A DNA stretch of 64,000 nt from an uncultured Bacteroidales bacterium (GCA_946408345.1 CAMJRR010000014.1:1-64000); one strand, 5' to 3'; positions 54,209 through 63,929 are shown, counted from the first letter of the stretch. Program-made: numbers and translations. Notes: generated by a model not told the origin, from the letters alone.

Positions 54209-54634
54209 ATGTTAGTAACTAGAAGAAACCAAGACTTTATGCCTACACTGTTCAACGAACTGATGAACTGGAACGACACGACTTATTCAACGCCCCGCAT
54301 GAACATCATGGAGACGAAAGACAACTACAAACTTGAACTCTGCATCCCTGGTCTCACCAAGGAAGACGTCAAGTTGAGCATCGATGCCGAAGGCAACCTC
54401 GTCGTCGAGATGGTCAAAGAGAACAAGAGCGAGAAGAAAGAGAACAAGGAAGAGATGCGCTACCTGCGTCACGAGTTCTCGGTCGAACACTTCCGCCAGA
54501 CCGTGATGCTGCCTGAGGACATCCACAAGGAGCAGATCAGCGCCAAGGTCGAAAACGGCATCCTCGACATCGTCATCCCGAAGGTGACCGTCGAAGAGAA
54601 GAAGCAAGCCGTGCAGACCATCGAAGTCTGCTAA
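54209..54634 (+). CDS. Hsp20/alpha-crystallin small heat-shock protein
   Basis: ATP-independent holdase of 141 residues. Alpha-crystallin domain from about residue 30: MNIMETKDNYKLELCIPGL, EDVKLSIDAEGNLVVE and the signature NGILDIVIPK. The C-terminal TIEV is a weak I-x-I/V anchor. The codon usage is strongly biased (AAG, GAG, CTG/CTC), as for a highly expressed gene. Strong terminator behind. Confidence 0.94.
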   Translation: MLVTRRNQDFMPTLFNELMNWNDTTYSTPRMNIMETKDNYKLELCIPGLTKEDVKLSIDAEGNLVVEMVKENKSEKKENKEEMRYLRHEFSVEHFRQTVMLPEDIHKEQISAKVENGILDIVIPKVTVEEKKQAVQTIEVC

Positions 54635-54658
54635 AGTCTTCCCAAAAACAACCCCACA

Positions 54659-54690
54659 ACGGGACGGAGTCATCCGCCCCGTTTTTTTTG
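54659..54690 (+). terminator. Rho-independent terminator of the Hsp20 gene
   Basis: ACGGGACGGA / TCCGCCCCGT stem with one mismatch and GTCA loop, followed by eight T. Confidence 0.88.
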
Positions 54691-54725
54691 TTGCCACAAA
54701 CGCTATTCCCGACACTTTTATTCCG

Positions 54726-54733
54726 TACCTTTG
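54726..54733 (+). promoter_or_regulatory. -7 box of the porin gene
   Basis: TACCTTTG followed by CCGC, 19 nt before the start codon. Confidence 0.6.
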
Positions 54734-54752
54734 CCGCAAATTTATATTGTGT

Positions 54753-55793
54753 ATGAGAAAAGCGTTACTCCTCACCTTTTTATCCATCTTTGCCTTCTTG
54801 CAAGCCTTTTCGCAAGAGGGCAAGCCATTTGTCACTCTTGACAACCTGCATCTGAACACCCGCGCCGACTTTACCCTCGACTACCATCCTGGGTATGATA
54901 CAGTTGCGCCCAGCACTGACCATGGCTTTGCGGGAAAATACCTTGTCGTGGCTTTGGACGGCACCCTTGGCAACAAATTCTCTTATCACCTGCGTCAACG
55001 CATCAACGCACCCAACATCGGCTTCGCCAACACCTTCTTCCAAGGTACAGACTGGGCTTACCTCAACTGGAACTTCACCGACAACCTCTTCTTGTCGGCC
55101 GGTAAGCAGGTCGTAGCCATTGGCGGCTGGGAATACGACTCTAACCCCATCGACATCTACTACGGCACCGAGTTTTGGAACACGGTATGCTGCTACGAAG
55201 TGGGCGCATCCTTCAATTACAAAGACAACTCGGGGAAGAACCATTTCCTCGTCCAGATGTGCAACTCGCCCTTCATCAACCAGGCCATGCAGAGCATCTA
55301 CGCCTACAACCTGATGTGGTACGGCAACTTCGGTATCTTCAAGACAGCCTATTCCGTCAACATGATCGAATACCAGCCTGGCAAATTCATCAACTACATT
55401 GCTTTGGGCAACAAGTTGCAATTCAAGGGTGTGGAAATGTACCTCGATGTCATCAACCGCGCCTCCTTCGAGCAGGAAAAGTTCTTCGGTCAAGATATCA
55501 CCGCCATCTATGGCATTGGTGTCGACATCGGCAAGAAATGGATTGTATTTGCCAAGGCAGGCTACGACTTCAACCAAGCCCAGCTGCCCAATACCGAAGC
55601 CTACGACCAATACGTCACCCCCGGAAAAAAAGTTGATTTTGAAAGCATTGGCTTTGAGTATTATCCTTTGGGAGACCGCAACATCCGTCTCCACCTCTGC
55701 GGATCGCACACCAGCGTGGACGGCATCAGCAAGTTCCAAGCCAACTTGGGTCTCACCTGGAAAGTCAACTTGCTTAACCTCAGGAAAAACTAA
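54753..55793 (+). CDS. Outer-membrane porin, OprO/OprP-like (phosphate-selective family type)
   Basis: A 346-residue outer-membrane beta-barrel. Signal peptide MRKALLLTFLSIFAFLQAFSQ. Alternating strands end in aromatic residues (FTLDYHPGYD, KFSYHLRQRIN, DWAYLNWNFTDNLFLSAGKQ, FQANLGLTWKVNLL). Likely a general or anion-selective pore. It lies 6 nt before the membrane gene downstream, so both probably form a transport unit. Confidence 0.78.
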   Translation: MRKALLLTFLSIFAFLQAFSQEGKPFVTLDNLHLNTRADFTLDYHPGYDTVAPSTDHGFAGKYLVVALDGTLGNKFSYHLRQRINAPNIGFANTFFQGTDWAYLNWNFTDNLFLSAGKQVVAIGGWEYDSNPIDIYYGTEFWNTVCCYEVGASFNYKDNSGKNHFLVQMCNSPFINQAMQSIYAYNLMWYGNFGIFKTAYSVNMIEYQPGKFINYIALGNKLQFKGVEMYLDVINRASFEQEKFFGQDITAIYGIGVDIGKKWIVFAKAGYDFNQAQLPNTEAYDQYVTPGKKVDFESIGFEYYPLGDRNIRLHLCGSHTSVDGISKFQANLGLTWKVNLLNLRKN

Positions 55794-55799
55794 TCTGTT

Positions 55800-57041
55800 A
55801 TGGCAAAGACAAAATACAACACCATCAAACGTACCACCACTTTCTATCATGAAAGGGTAGAAAAAATCTTCAAGAAAGTCGAAGAGAAGCTGGAACGTCC
55901 CCTAAGATTCACCACAAAACGTAGTTTCGAGGCCATTTTTTTCCTCATCATCTTCTTTGCCTTCTTTGGGTTGCTTGCCTATAAAATGACATTGCCCAAG
56001 ATGCTGAACACCTTTATGCAGACGGCCTATCACTTGTTGTTGGAGACTGTTTTCTACATTATGGCCATTTGTGTGCTTATGGGTGCCATCAGCAAGTTGC
56101 TTACCGAGTTTGGCGTGGTACGTCTGTTAGAGAACCTACTGCGCCCCTTAATGAAACCACTCTACAACCTACCAGGAGTGGCAGCTTTGGGTGCCATTAT
56201 GACTTTCTTGAGCGACAACCCCGCAATCATTACCTTAGCGCACGACAAGAATTTCAACCGCTACTTCAAGAAGTACCAACTCGTCTCTCTGACCAACTTC
56301 GGTACAGCGTTCGGTATGGGTCTCGTTGTAGTTGCATTCATGACGGGTCTTGGGTTTGGCAAGGGTGCCTTGGTAGGCGTAGCTGGAGCGGTCATTGGCA
56401 GCATAGTCTCCACCCGACTGATGCAACGTTCCACTTTGAAGACGTATCCTGAACTTGACTCCCCCGTCGATGAAGAGTTTGGTGGCGACGAGCAACAAAT
56501 CTCTTTCAAGACCGAAGGTGGTGTGTTTATGCGTTTCCTCAACTCATTGCTTGACGGTGGCAAGGATGGTGTGAGCATCGGTTTCGCCATCATCCCTGGA
56601 GTGCTTTGCATCTCCACTATCGTGATGATGCTCACCTTCGGTGCGGCTGGTGAAAACGGTGAATACCTTGGCGTTGCCTACGAAGGCGTGCCCGTCATCA
56701 GCTGGGCGGCCAACAAAATCAATTTCATCTTCGATTGGCTCTTCGGCTTCAAGGATGGTGCGTTGATTTCATTCCCCATGACTGCCCTCGGCGCGGTGGG
56801 TGCCGCCATTGGATTGGTGCCTCGTTTCATCACCGAAGGCATCATCGACAACAATGCCATCGCTGTGTTCACCGCCATCGGCATGTGTTGGAGCGGTTTC
56901 CTCAGCACCCATGCCGCCATGCTCGACAGCCTCGGTTACCGCAAACTCATCGGCAAGGCCATTGGCGCACACACAATCGGTGGTCTTTGCGCTGGTATCG
57001 CTGCTCACTGGCTCTATATGTTACTAGCATTGATATTCTAA
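55800..57041 (+). CDS. Nucleoside-recognition (GATE) domain membrane protein
   Basis: A 413-residue inner-membrane protein. Ten or so helices with two Gate segments (GAISKLLTEFGVVRLLENLL and AVFTAIGMCWSGFLSTHAAMLDSL). Related to YjiH-type/SpmA proteins; presumably a transporter-like function, substrate not known. Co-transcribed with the porin. Confidence 0.82.
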   Translation: MAKTKYNTIKRTTTFYHERVEKIFKKVEEKLERPLRFTTKRSFEAIFFLIIFFAFFGLLAYKMTLPKMLNTFMQTAYHLLLETVFYIMAICVLMGAISKLLTEFGVVRLLENLLRPLMKPLYNLPGVAALGAIMTFLSDNPAIITLAHDKNFNRYFKKYQLVSLTNFGTAFGMGLVVVAFMTGLGFGKGALVGVAGAVIGSIVSTRLMQRSTLKTYPELDSPVDEEFGGDEQQISFKTEGGVFMRFLNSLLDGGKDGVSIGFAIIPGVLCISTIVMMLTFGAAGENGEYLGVAYEGVPVISWAANKINFIFDWLFGFKDGALISFPMTALGAVGAAIGLVPRFITEGIIDNNAIAVFTAIGMCWSGFLSTHAAMLDSLGYRKLIGKAIGAHTIGGLCAGIAAHWLYMLLALIF

Positions 57042-57060
57042 CCACCTCTCCATTTAATAA

Positions 57061-57090
57061 AAAAATGCGCCACAATCGTGACGCATTTTT
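57061..57090. terminator. Bidirectional terminator
   Basis: AAAAATGCG / CGCATTTTT with a short interior (CCACAATCGTGA), between the membrane-protein gene and convergent ilvE. Confidence 0.8.
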
Positions 57091-57113
57091 TTCATTCATA
57101 TTTAGCCAACTCA

Positions 57114-58139
57114 TCAAAGGCCTTCGATGACGGTCGTCCAACCGAATTCGTCAGGCTCGGTGCCATATTGGATGCCACGCAGCTTGTTATAAAGTTTCAA
57201 GCTCCAAGGGCCAGGGGTACCATCGCCAAACTGGTATGACTTGCCGTTTTCGGGGTCATCGATGCGAGAGATGGGGCTGATAACGGCAGCGGTGCCGCAA
57301 GCGCCAGCTTCTTCAAAGGTAGTCAGTTCCTCTTCTGCGATAGGACGACGCTCAACCTTCAAACCGATGGTCTCAGCCAACTGCATCAAGCTCTTGTTGG
57401 TAATAGAAGGCAAAATCGACGTGCTCTGAGGCGTGATGTAGGTGTCGTTCTTGATACCGAAGAAGTTGGCAGCACCAGCCTCGTCAATGTACTTCTTCTC
57501 CTTGGCGTCGAGATAGAACTCGCAGGCGTATTGACCACCGTGGCAAGCCTCAACGTGCGGACGCAAGGAAGCGGCGTAGTTGCCACCCACTTTGAAGGTA
57601 CCGGTACCCAGCGGGGCAGCGCGGTCGTACTTGCGCGTGATGACATAGGGGTTAGCCATAAAGCCGCCCTTGAAGTAAGGACCAACAGGGGTCACGAAGA
57701 CAATGAACAGATATTCGTCAGCGGGTTTCACACCAACGCGGGCACCCGTGCCAATCAGCAGTGGACGGATATACAGGGAAGCTCCAGTCTCATAAGGTGG
57801 GATGAAATCGGCATTGAGGCGGACAACTTTCTCAATAGCAGCCCAGAACTTGTCATCAGGGAACTCAGCCATCATAATGCCTTGAGCCGAACGCTGCAAA
57901 CGCTTGCAGTTTTCGTCCCATCGGAACACGCGCACCTTGCCATCCTTGCCGCGGAAGGCCTTCATTCCTTCGAAAGCTTCCTGACCATAGTGCAAGCAGG
58001 TGGCAGCCATATGGATGTTGATGGATGTGTCGGAACTGATTTCAAGTTCACCCCACTGACCGTTGCGGAAATAGCAACGGACATTGTAATTCGTTGGATA
58101 ATAACCAAATGTTAAATTTGCCCAATCGATGTTTTGCAT
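57114..58139 (-). CDS. ilvE: Branched-chain amino acid aminotransferase
   Basis: PLP enzyme for the last step of Leu, Ile and Val synthesis. The 341-residue class IV protein has YGQEAFEGMKAFRG, the PLP Lys in VGGNYAASLRPH-like region followed by YLDAKEKKYIDEAGAANFFGI, and EEAGACGTAAVISP. Length and motifs match the BCAT group rather than D-amino-acid transaminase. Confidence 0.95.
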   Translation of the reverse strand: MQNIDWANLTFGYYPTNYNVRCYFRNGQWGELEISSDTSINIHMAATCLHYGQEAFEGMKAFRGKDGKVRVFRWDENCKRLQRSAQGIMMAEFPDDKFWAAIEKVVRLNADFIPPYETGASLYIRPLLIGTGARVGVKPADEYLFIVFVTPVGPYFKGGFMANPYVITRKYDRAAPLGTGTFKVGGNYAASLRPHVEACHGGQYACEFYLDAKEKKYIDEAGAANFFGIKNDTYITPQSTSILPSITNKSLMQLAETIGLKVERRPIAEEELTTFEEAGACGTAAVISPISRIDDPENGKSYQFGDGTPGPWSLKLYNKLRGIQYGTEPDEFGWTTVIEGL

Positions 58140-58209
58140 GATTCTTATAATTTATAGTTGATTGATTACTGTCGTTTTCTAAAAGTCCACGAAAATACGA
58201 ATAATTTCT

Positions 58210-59553
58210 TTATCTGAATATGTTTTTAAAGAATTTATTTACGATGTTATACCTATACAGCACTAAATCAGTCTTCCCCTCTTTGTTGACTTCGATGGCA
58301 TTCCATCTGAAACAGTTGTTCTTTTTATCATAAATGACCTGAAAAGGTATTGATTCCGTCAGTTTTACGCCATCAATCACGACACCCTCCTTGCCATTAA
58401 CATAGGACAACTTATGTTTGCCATCGGCGGAAAACCTATCAACAGTAATATTGCCAATTGTATCGTCAGCATAATAAAACAACTTGGACTCTTCAATCAT
58501 ATTACTGATTTGCCCACTTTCGTATTTATACCATTGTCCATGAGAGTAGAAATGAAATCGCAATTCTTGCTGGGCATCAAGGTCAAAATGGCCGATATTC
58601 ACTTGACGACGGATTATCTTACCATTCATCACCAGCGTTTCCCCCTTTTCTTCCCCTCCCTTCTTGGTGGCCTTATAGAAATAATCGCCCTTGTTGGAGA
58701 TAAGAAAGTCCGTAATGTTATAGTTCCCAACGTATTTCATTTCTCCATCTACCCAGAAACAATCATCTGCAACAGCCATCCAATGATTGCCATCATACGA
58801 ATACTTGAACCTAATGTCCTCATCGTTGTACTTTCCAAACATCTCCACAACCTTACCGTCAACAACAAGCAGGGTTTCAGGCATATATTTGTCCCGATAA
58901 AGATAATAGTAATGATTTTGGCTCTTGGTCGTGTTAAGTGCATAATGAAAGGTATCGCCATCAACAAGACGACGTTTATCACTAATGGGCAACCATAAGT
59001 CTTCAGATTCCTTATAGGCTTTTTTTTCTAACCAAACAATTTGTTTGGTTTGTGCGGGCATTGCCCCATGCTTATAAGTGCTATGGAAATAGTTATCCCT
59101 CAACTTATAAACATATCCATCTTCCGTGAGGCTAATAATGCTGTCACAGATATTCTGAACGTCACCATAAGCATAAATGGTTTCCATCTTATACCCTATT
59201 TCGCTCAAATCCTCTTCATACGACTTAAGGACAAGAATACAATCATTCCACCTACAGCCTAAACGGAATGGACGAACTACAGACTTTATGTGAATAACTT
59301 GTTTTCCGTTGTAGAAAACCAACGACATATCATTTTTATCATTCTTCGCCACATATAAATAATCATAATATGTGGAAACGGACTGGGTGTTTACATTGGG
59401 GAGCAAGCTGTAATCGGCTTGGAACTCACCTCTATTCACGGTCAAGAACCCGTCCAATGTGGCCAGGCAGACACGATCCATGTTTTCAGGCAGTTGGGCT
59501 ATTGACAACTGCACAAAACCAGTTAGAATAAGCAGAACAAACAGTCTTTTCAT
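58210..59553 (-). CDS. Secreted protein with repeating units, 447 residues
   Basis: Signal peptide MKRLFVLLILTGFVQLSIAQ. The rest has repeated short strands with Asp/Gly/Lys turns (FYNGKQVIHIKSV, VDGKVVEMFGKYNDEDIRF, MNGKIIRRQ, VNGKEGVVIDGVKL). It looks like a beta-propeller or WG-like repeat but I cannot name a family. Third gene of the TIR operon, 12 nt after the BACON gene. Ends KFFKNIFR without T9SS tag. Confidence 0.68.
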   Translation of the reverse strand: MKRLFVLLILTGFVQLSIAQLPENMDRVCLATLDGFLTVNRGEFQADYSLLPNVNTQSVSTYYDYLYVAKNDKNDMSLVFYNGKQVIHIKSVVRPFRLGCRWNDCILVLKSYEEDLSEIGYKMETIYAYGDVQNICDSIISLTEDGYVYKLRDNYFHSTYKHGAMPAQTKQIVWLEKKAYKESEDLWLPISDKRRLVDGDTFHYALNTTKSQNHYYYLYRDKYMPETLLVVDGKVVEMFGKYNDEDIRFKYSYDGNHWMAVADDCFWVDGEMKYVGNYNITDFLISNKGDYFYKATKKGGEEKGETLVMNGKIIRRQVNIGHFDLDAQQELRFHFYSHGQWYKYESGQISNMIEESKLFYYADDTIGNITVDRFSADGKHKLSYVNGKEGVVIDGVKLTESIPFQVIYDKKNNCFRWNAIEVNKEGKTDLVLYRYNIVNKFFKNIFR

Positions 59554-59565
59554 AATATCTCAAAC

Positions 59566-61644
59566 CTATTGATAGCTACATTTTGATTTTTCAAACTCTC
59601 CCAAATGAAAACCGATACCGAAATCAACATACAGATGTCGGTCTCCAAACAAATCCGATTCATGCAACATAACAGTGATCGGAAATCGCCACACATTAAG
59701 GATAGCGCCCAATTCGATGCCCATACCTTGAAAACGTTCACTCAGGCCAGAGATGTTAGCATCCGCAGACACACCCAAGGCCACGTCTATCAGCCCGTTT
59801 ACAGGAGTAAGGAGAATACCCGCGCATCCTTCAATATTCTTTATCTTAAGGCTATCGGATGAATGGGATACGGGAAGATACAGGACTTTCAAGTAGGCTC
59901 GCAACTTTTCCTTACCCTGATCGCCAATCATAATACCTTTTCCATTCACGGCAGGACGACAGACATAATTCAACGAAACCCAACGGCGACTGTCACTAGC
60001 GCAATAACCCAAAGATGGATCATAATAACGCTTCAAATATCCACCCAAGCCCAACGCGAAACTGGTATGCTGAACCTTAGCGTTAAGTCGAGAAGTGTGG
60101 AAGCCTATGGTAAACATAAAATTCTTATAGAATCCCATAACGCCAGCCTCATAATCCAATCCGAAATGCGGCAATCCAGAATATGCACCCATACCTATTC
60201 CAGCATATGCGCCAACATAGGGGAATTTATTGGGTCGAAACACTGGACCGATAGTCAAATTGTAACCTGAGAGTCCACAACTAATGCTGTCAAACGCTTT
60301 GACAATTGGGGTGTTGGCATTGAAATGCGCATATGCGCCCCATGACTTGGATCCCACAAAGCCAGTCATCATACCAACGGAAGCTTTGGGTGCCCATGTG
60401 ATAGTTGCAAAACGAAGACCTGGCTTAAACTGTACGTTACGCTGCTGCTCATTGGTGAACAGTTCTCTGCGTTCCAAGCCCATCTTTAGAGAATAATGGC
60501 TATAATCCACGGGCATGTCAAAAGGTGTGTATCGGACGCTTGACTCACCAAGGTCATTAACAATCGTAACCTTTAGATTATCAGGGATGCTTGTAACGGC
60601 AATCATCTCTTGGTTTGCAGACCCTTCATCGTCAATCTCAGGCTTAAGCACAGGCTTTTTCGACATAAATGCATATTGGTAAACTGGCACCTCAAACAAC
60701 CTGTGACCTGCGCCAATACTGATTGTACCTCTGCGGCTGAAAGGCGATTCATTTGGCAAAACATGGACCATCACAATGTCTTGGTTTGCTGAGACATCAA
60801 TCCAGTTATCGGGTGTTGACACCACCCATTGCCCGCAATTGCTCTCCACCTTAAAGAAGTCTTCCGAATCGCTACAGGGCAAGACCAATTCTTCCTTACT
60901 AAAGGAAAACATAGTATCAGATTCGGCCTGGTGGACAATGATCGGGAACTTTTCCTCGAAAACGTTGACGATCAGCGTAGCTTCGCGCACCTCAGCCAAA
61001 GGGTTCGGGCTGCTCTTTATAAACAACATGGTATCATTCTTCCGGCACTCGATCCAGTTAGGAGCAGGCTCGACTAACCATGACGAAGCATTCGTATATA
61101 TGGCGACTCCTTTCGTCTCGCCATATTTTGTAAAACACACCGTGTCGGGGTTGGCCTCAAACTCAAGCCGTCCCCCTAATTGAGATACACTTATCGAAAC
61201 CGTTCTCCCATCAGCCGCCACCACAACATTCGCTTTACGGACATCGGGTTGGATATTCGTTTCACACGAAACCGAGACCACATCGCCCTTCTTCATGACC
61301 TTGCACCAAGCCGAGCCACTACTCACCCTGAAATAGTCGGCATTGGTCCTCACCGTCACGTTCTTGGTCTGGCCTCCAGCGGCATCAAACTGCAATCCAT
61401 TCTCCGAAACGCTAAGGGTTGTACATTCCCTAATCATTCGATCAAGGTCATTGTCTATAGGAATACCACCTTTGCAAATCTCTTTGATTCTCTTGAATTT
61501 ATCTCTAGCTTCATTAAGCTTCCCTTCGTTCTTAAGTCTTACAGCCTCTTCGTGAAAATAATTATATCGGTCATAGTTTTGGGCATTGACCACCAAATAG
61601 CACAGCAAGACTGCAATAATCGTCAAAAGAATTCCTCTTTTCAT
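59566..61644 (-). CDS. BACON-domain protein with outer-membrane-like C terminus
   Basis: A 692-residue secreted protein. Signal peptide (MKRGILLTIIAVLLCYLVVNAQ), a short helical region, then about three BACON modules (LSVSENGLQFDAAGGQTKNV, PAPNWIECRKNDTMLFI, STPDNWIDVSANQDIVMVH), known as Bacteroidetes carbohydrate/mucin-binding folds. From residue ~380 the sequence turns to alternating strands (GVFRPNKFPYVGAYAGIG-like, FGLDYEAGVMGFYKNFMFTIGFH) and ends in EKSKCSYQ, consistent with a barrel. Middle gene of the TIR operon; 18 nt after the TIR gene. Confidence 0.75.
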   Translation of the reverse strand: MKRGILLTIIAVLLCYLVVNAQNYDRYNYFHEEAVRLKNEGKLNEARDKFKRIKEICKGGIPIDNDLDRMIRECTTLSVSENGLQFDAAGGQTKNVTVRTNADYFRVSSGSAWCKVMKKGDVVSVSCETNIQPDVRKANVVVAADGRTVSISVSQLGGRLEFEANPDTVCFTKYGETKGVAIYTNASSWLVEPAPNWIECRKNDTMLFIKSSPNPLAEVREATLIVNVFEEKFPIIVHQAESDTMFSFSKEELVLPCSDSEDFFKVESNCGQWVVSTPDNWIDVSANQDIVMVHVLPNESPFSRRGTISIGAGHRLFEVPVYQYAFMSKKPVLKPEIDDEGSANQEMIAVTSIPDNLKVTIVNDLGESSVRYTPFDMPVDYSHYSLKMGLERRELFTNEQQRNVQFKPGLRFATITWAPKASVGMMTGFVGSKSWGAYAHFNANTPIVKAFDSISCGLSGYNLTIGPVFRPNKFPYVGAYAGIGMGAYSGLPHFGLDYEAGVMGFYKNFMFTIGFHTSRLNAKVQHTSFALGLGGYLKRYYDPSLGYCASDSRRWVSLNYVCRPAVNGKGIMIGDQGKEKLRAYLKVLYLPVSHSSDSLKIKNIEGCAGILLTPVNGLIDVALGVSADANISGLSERFQGMGIELGAILNVWRFPITVMLHESDLFGDRHLYVDFGIGFHLGEFEKSKCSYQ

Positions 61645-61662
61645 GATTTGGTTTTGTTGTTT

Positions 61663-62646
61663 TTATTTAGAATTAATGATTGCGTTCAAAGAATCCAGCA
61701 TAGGCTTGTCTTCAGGCAAAGCCAGAATATAGGCTATTTCCATATCTTGCTGGGCAAACTTCAAGCCTCCCTCAGCAATCATCAATTTCAAATCTGATGT
61801 GATGGTTTCCATATACGCCTTTCTAAGTTCCAACAAAGCATTCCGCTTAGTTTCGACATTATATGCGTCTTCGAAAGTATCACCAAAGCTATTCTTCAGT
61901 ATCATGGCCGAATCATACTCGGCCAAGCCTTCCATCATTTTCAAATAAATATCCTTGTTGGACACCATCTGAAGGAAGTCTTTCTTGAACTCGATTCCAT
62001 CAGGCAAATCAAGAACCAAAGCCTCAGCTTTATTCATATGATAGTCAAACAACTGAGTTTCATTATGATTGTCAGCAATGACCTCCGTGTCTGTCGGTTC
62101 AATTTCATCAGGAACAGCGGTAGAATCTTTCAGCGAGAAAAACAGAACCACACTTAACAATACTAACACAAGGGAAAGCATCGCCAATCTTCCTCGACGG
62201 TTCCTTCTCTTTTTCAGCACCGATGAAACAAGATTCTCTACAATCCTCTCGAAAGAAGCCGTTCTGTATTCATGTGTCCATAAAAAGACCTGAATCGTAG
62301 TCAAAGGTTTCAAAGGTTCAGGCAAAGCCTCCGCCTTTGGCATAATGAAGCCTGGAAGTCCAACACCAATAATGTTCTTTTTCGCATTCTGAGCCTGAAC
62401 AATCTCGCGCCTCACCCAATCTTCTTCATCTATACAACGATCGAGGGTACCAGGTGACAAAACGAGAAGAAAGTCTTTACAATCATCAATCGCATTCTCA
62501 ATCTGCACCGGAAACTGTCCACTGCCAATCTCATCGACATCAAGAAAGACTTTATGCCCCAAATTCTCCAGTTTGGCCTGCAATTCGCCTGCCACACCTG
62601 CACCTGCACCTTTACGCCTATAACTGATGAAAATGTCGTATGACAT
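61663..62646 (-). CDS. TIR-domain protein with transmembrane segment
   Basis: A 327-residue protein: TIR domain at residues 1-135 (MSYDIFISYRRKGAG, VFLDVDEIGSGQF, then DWVRREI with Trp77 and the likely catalytic Glu81), a basic stretch KKRRNRRGR, one membrane helix at 154-172, and a ~155-residue C-terminal, probably periplasmic, helical domain. TIR domains of this type can be NADases in defence or signalling scaffolds. First gene of a three-gene operon with secreted proteins, which is unusual for a defence TIR. Confidence 0.82.
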   Translation of the reverse strand: MSYDIFISYRRKGAGAGVAGELQAKLENLGHKVFLDVDEIGSGQFPVQIENAIDDCKDFLLVLSPGTLDRCIDEEDWVRREIVQAQNAKKNIIGVGLPGFIMPKAEALPEPLKPLTTIQVFLWTHEYRTASFERIVENLVSSVLKKRRNRRGRLAMLSLVLVLLSVVLFFSLKDSTAVPDEIEPTDTEVIADNHNETQLFDYHMNKAEALVLDLPDGIEFKKDFLQMVSNKDIYLKMMEGLAEYDSAMILKNSFGDTFEDAYNVETKRNALLELRKAYMETITSDLKLMIAEGGLKFAQQDMEIAYILALPEDKPMLDSLNAIINSK

Positions 62647-62675
62647 AAATATTTACATACCTTTACATTAGGTTT

Positions 62676-62684
62676 GCAAAAATA
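62676..62684 (-). promoter_or_regulatory. -7 box of the TIR operon
   Basis: TATTTTTGC on the minus strand, 30 nt before the TIR gene start. Confidence 0.6.
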
Positions 62685-62726
62685 ACAAATATATCTATCC
62701 GATTAACACTGTGAATAAATTAATAA

Positions 62727-63896
62727 TCAGCCTATCAACGGTAAGACAGTTTCAAGATAATGGCGCTCAATGCCATACTTTTTTTTCAAATCGTCAATCT
62801 GCCTTGTAATGCCATCTTTGTCAACATACGCCTTGGTTTTCCTCCCCACCAGCAGCACATTCTTAGGCGTGTGTTCCATCTCTATGAACTCCATCACCTG
62901 GGTCTTGTAGCCGAAATACTCCAAAATCAGGGCACGGATGGTGTCGGTGATCATCACGGCCTGACGTTCGAGGAAAATGCCATAACGTGTGATGACGTCG
63001 ACTTTGCCCGAACGTTCCATCTCTTGACGGATTTGCTTGTGGCAGCATGGTGCACAGACAATGAGCTCCGCACCTGCCTTGATGCCCGAGGCAATAGCAT
63101 CGTCGGTGGCGGTGTTGCAAGCATGAAGTGCAATCAGCACATCCAACTTCTCGGGATGGTAGGCCTCGATGCTGCTCTCCACAAACTCCAAGCCTTTCAA
63201 GTTGTCCGCTTTGATAATCTCATTGATTTTCAGCACCAAGTCGGGACGGATCTCCACACCTTTAATGTCCACATCCAAATTCAAACGTTGGGTCAACAAC
63301 TCATGTAAAGCAAAGGTAAGATATCCCTTCCCTGCCCCCATGTCGGCGATGTGAACCGTCCCATCGAACTTCATAGGCTTGATGAGACTTTCCACAATCT
63401 CTGCGTACTTGTAAATCTGTTTGAACTTATGCTGCAAGTCGGCAGTGATCTTACCCTCGCGGGTGGTCAAACCCAACTGATACCACCACGGATTGGCAGG
63501 ATTGATAAGGCGAATTTTCTGCTTATCGTGCTGCAAATTCTGTTCGCGACATTCCTGTACCTTCTTGGTCTGAATGGTCGCCTTGCCTTTGGAAGAGACC
63601 AGCAATGTAATATCCTCGTCAATGGTAAACAACACGGCATTCAAGAAACGACAAGGAATCATTTCTTTCAGAATACTAAGCATTTGGGCCGCATCATAGT
63701 TCTTCACCTCATCGCGATGCTCATAATGATAGGTAAAGGCAAAAAGTCAATTCTCCTTTATTAATACAGGCTTCACATAGATGTTGCGCAAATCGTCACG
63801 TCTCTGTGCAGGCTTGCTCAACGTCATTTTCACTAATGTACTTTGCTCCGCGGCATCAGCTATTCGGTTAAGGAATTTATCAAGATTTTCCGACAT
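62727..63896 (-). pseudogene. SAM-dependent methyltransferase gene broken by in-frame TGA
   Basis: From ATG at 63896 the frame reads MSENLDKFLNRIADAAEQST, then VKMTLSKPAQRRDDL and VKPVLIKEN, TGA at 63749-63747, then LFAFTYHYEHRDEVKNYDAAQ and on to 62727 in the same frame. The joined reading matches a Methyltransf_32-type family with ADMGAGKGYLTFALHEL (SAM site) and CAPCCHKQ. Relatives have the same N-terminal module fused, so this is one gene with one nonsense codon. A shorter protein from GTG at 63707 would have the SAM domain but lack about 60 N-terminal residues. Confidence 0.72.
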
Positions 63897-63929
63897 AGTT
63901 AAAGTTTTCGGCAAATAATGAACCTATAA

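Noticed and set aside
54780-55850. Long antisense open frame opposite the porin gene
   Set aside because: It mirrors the porin codons; the plus-strand frame has a signal peptide and barrel pattern, the antisense one has no motifs.
63747-63749. Selenocysteine at the in-frame TGA
   Set aside because: No catalytic cysteine is expected in this linker of the family and no obvious stem-loop follows.
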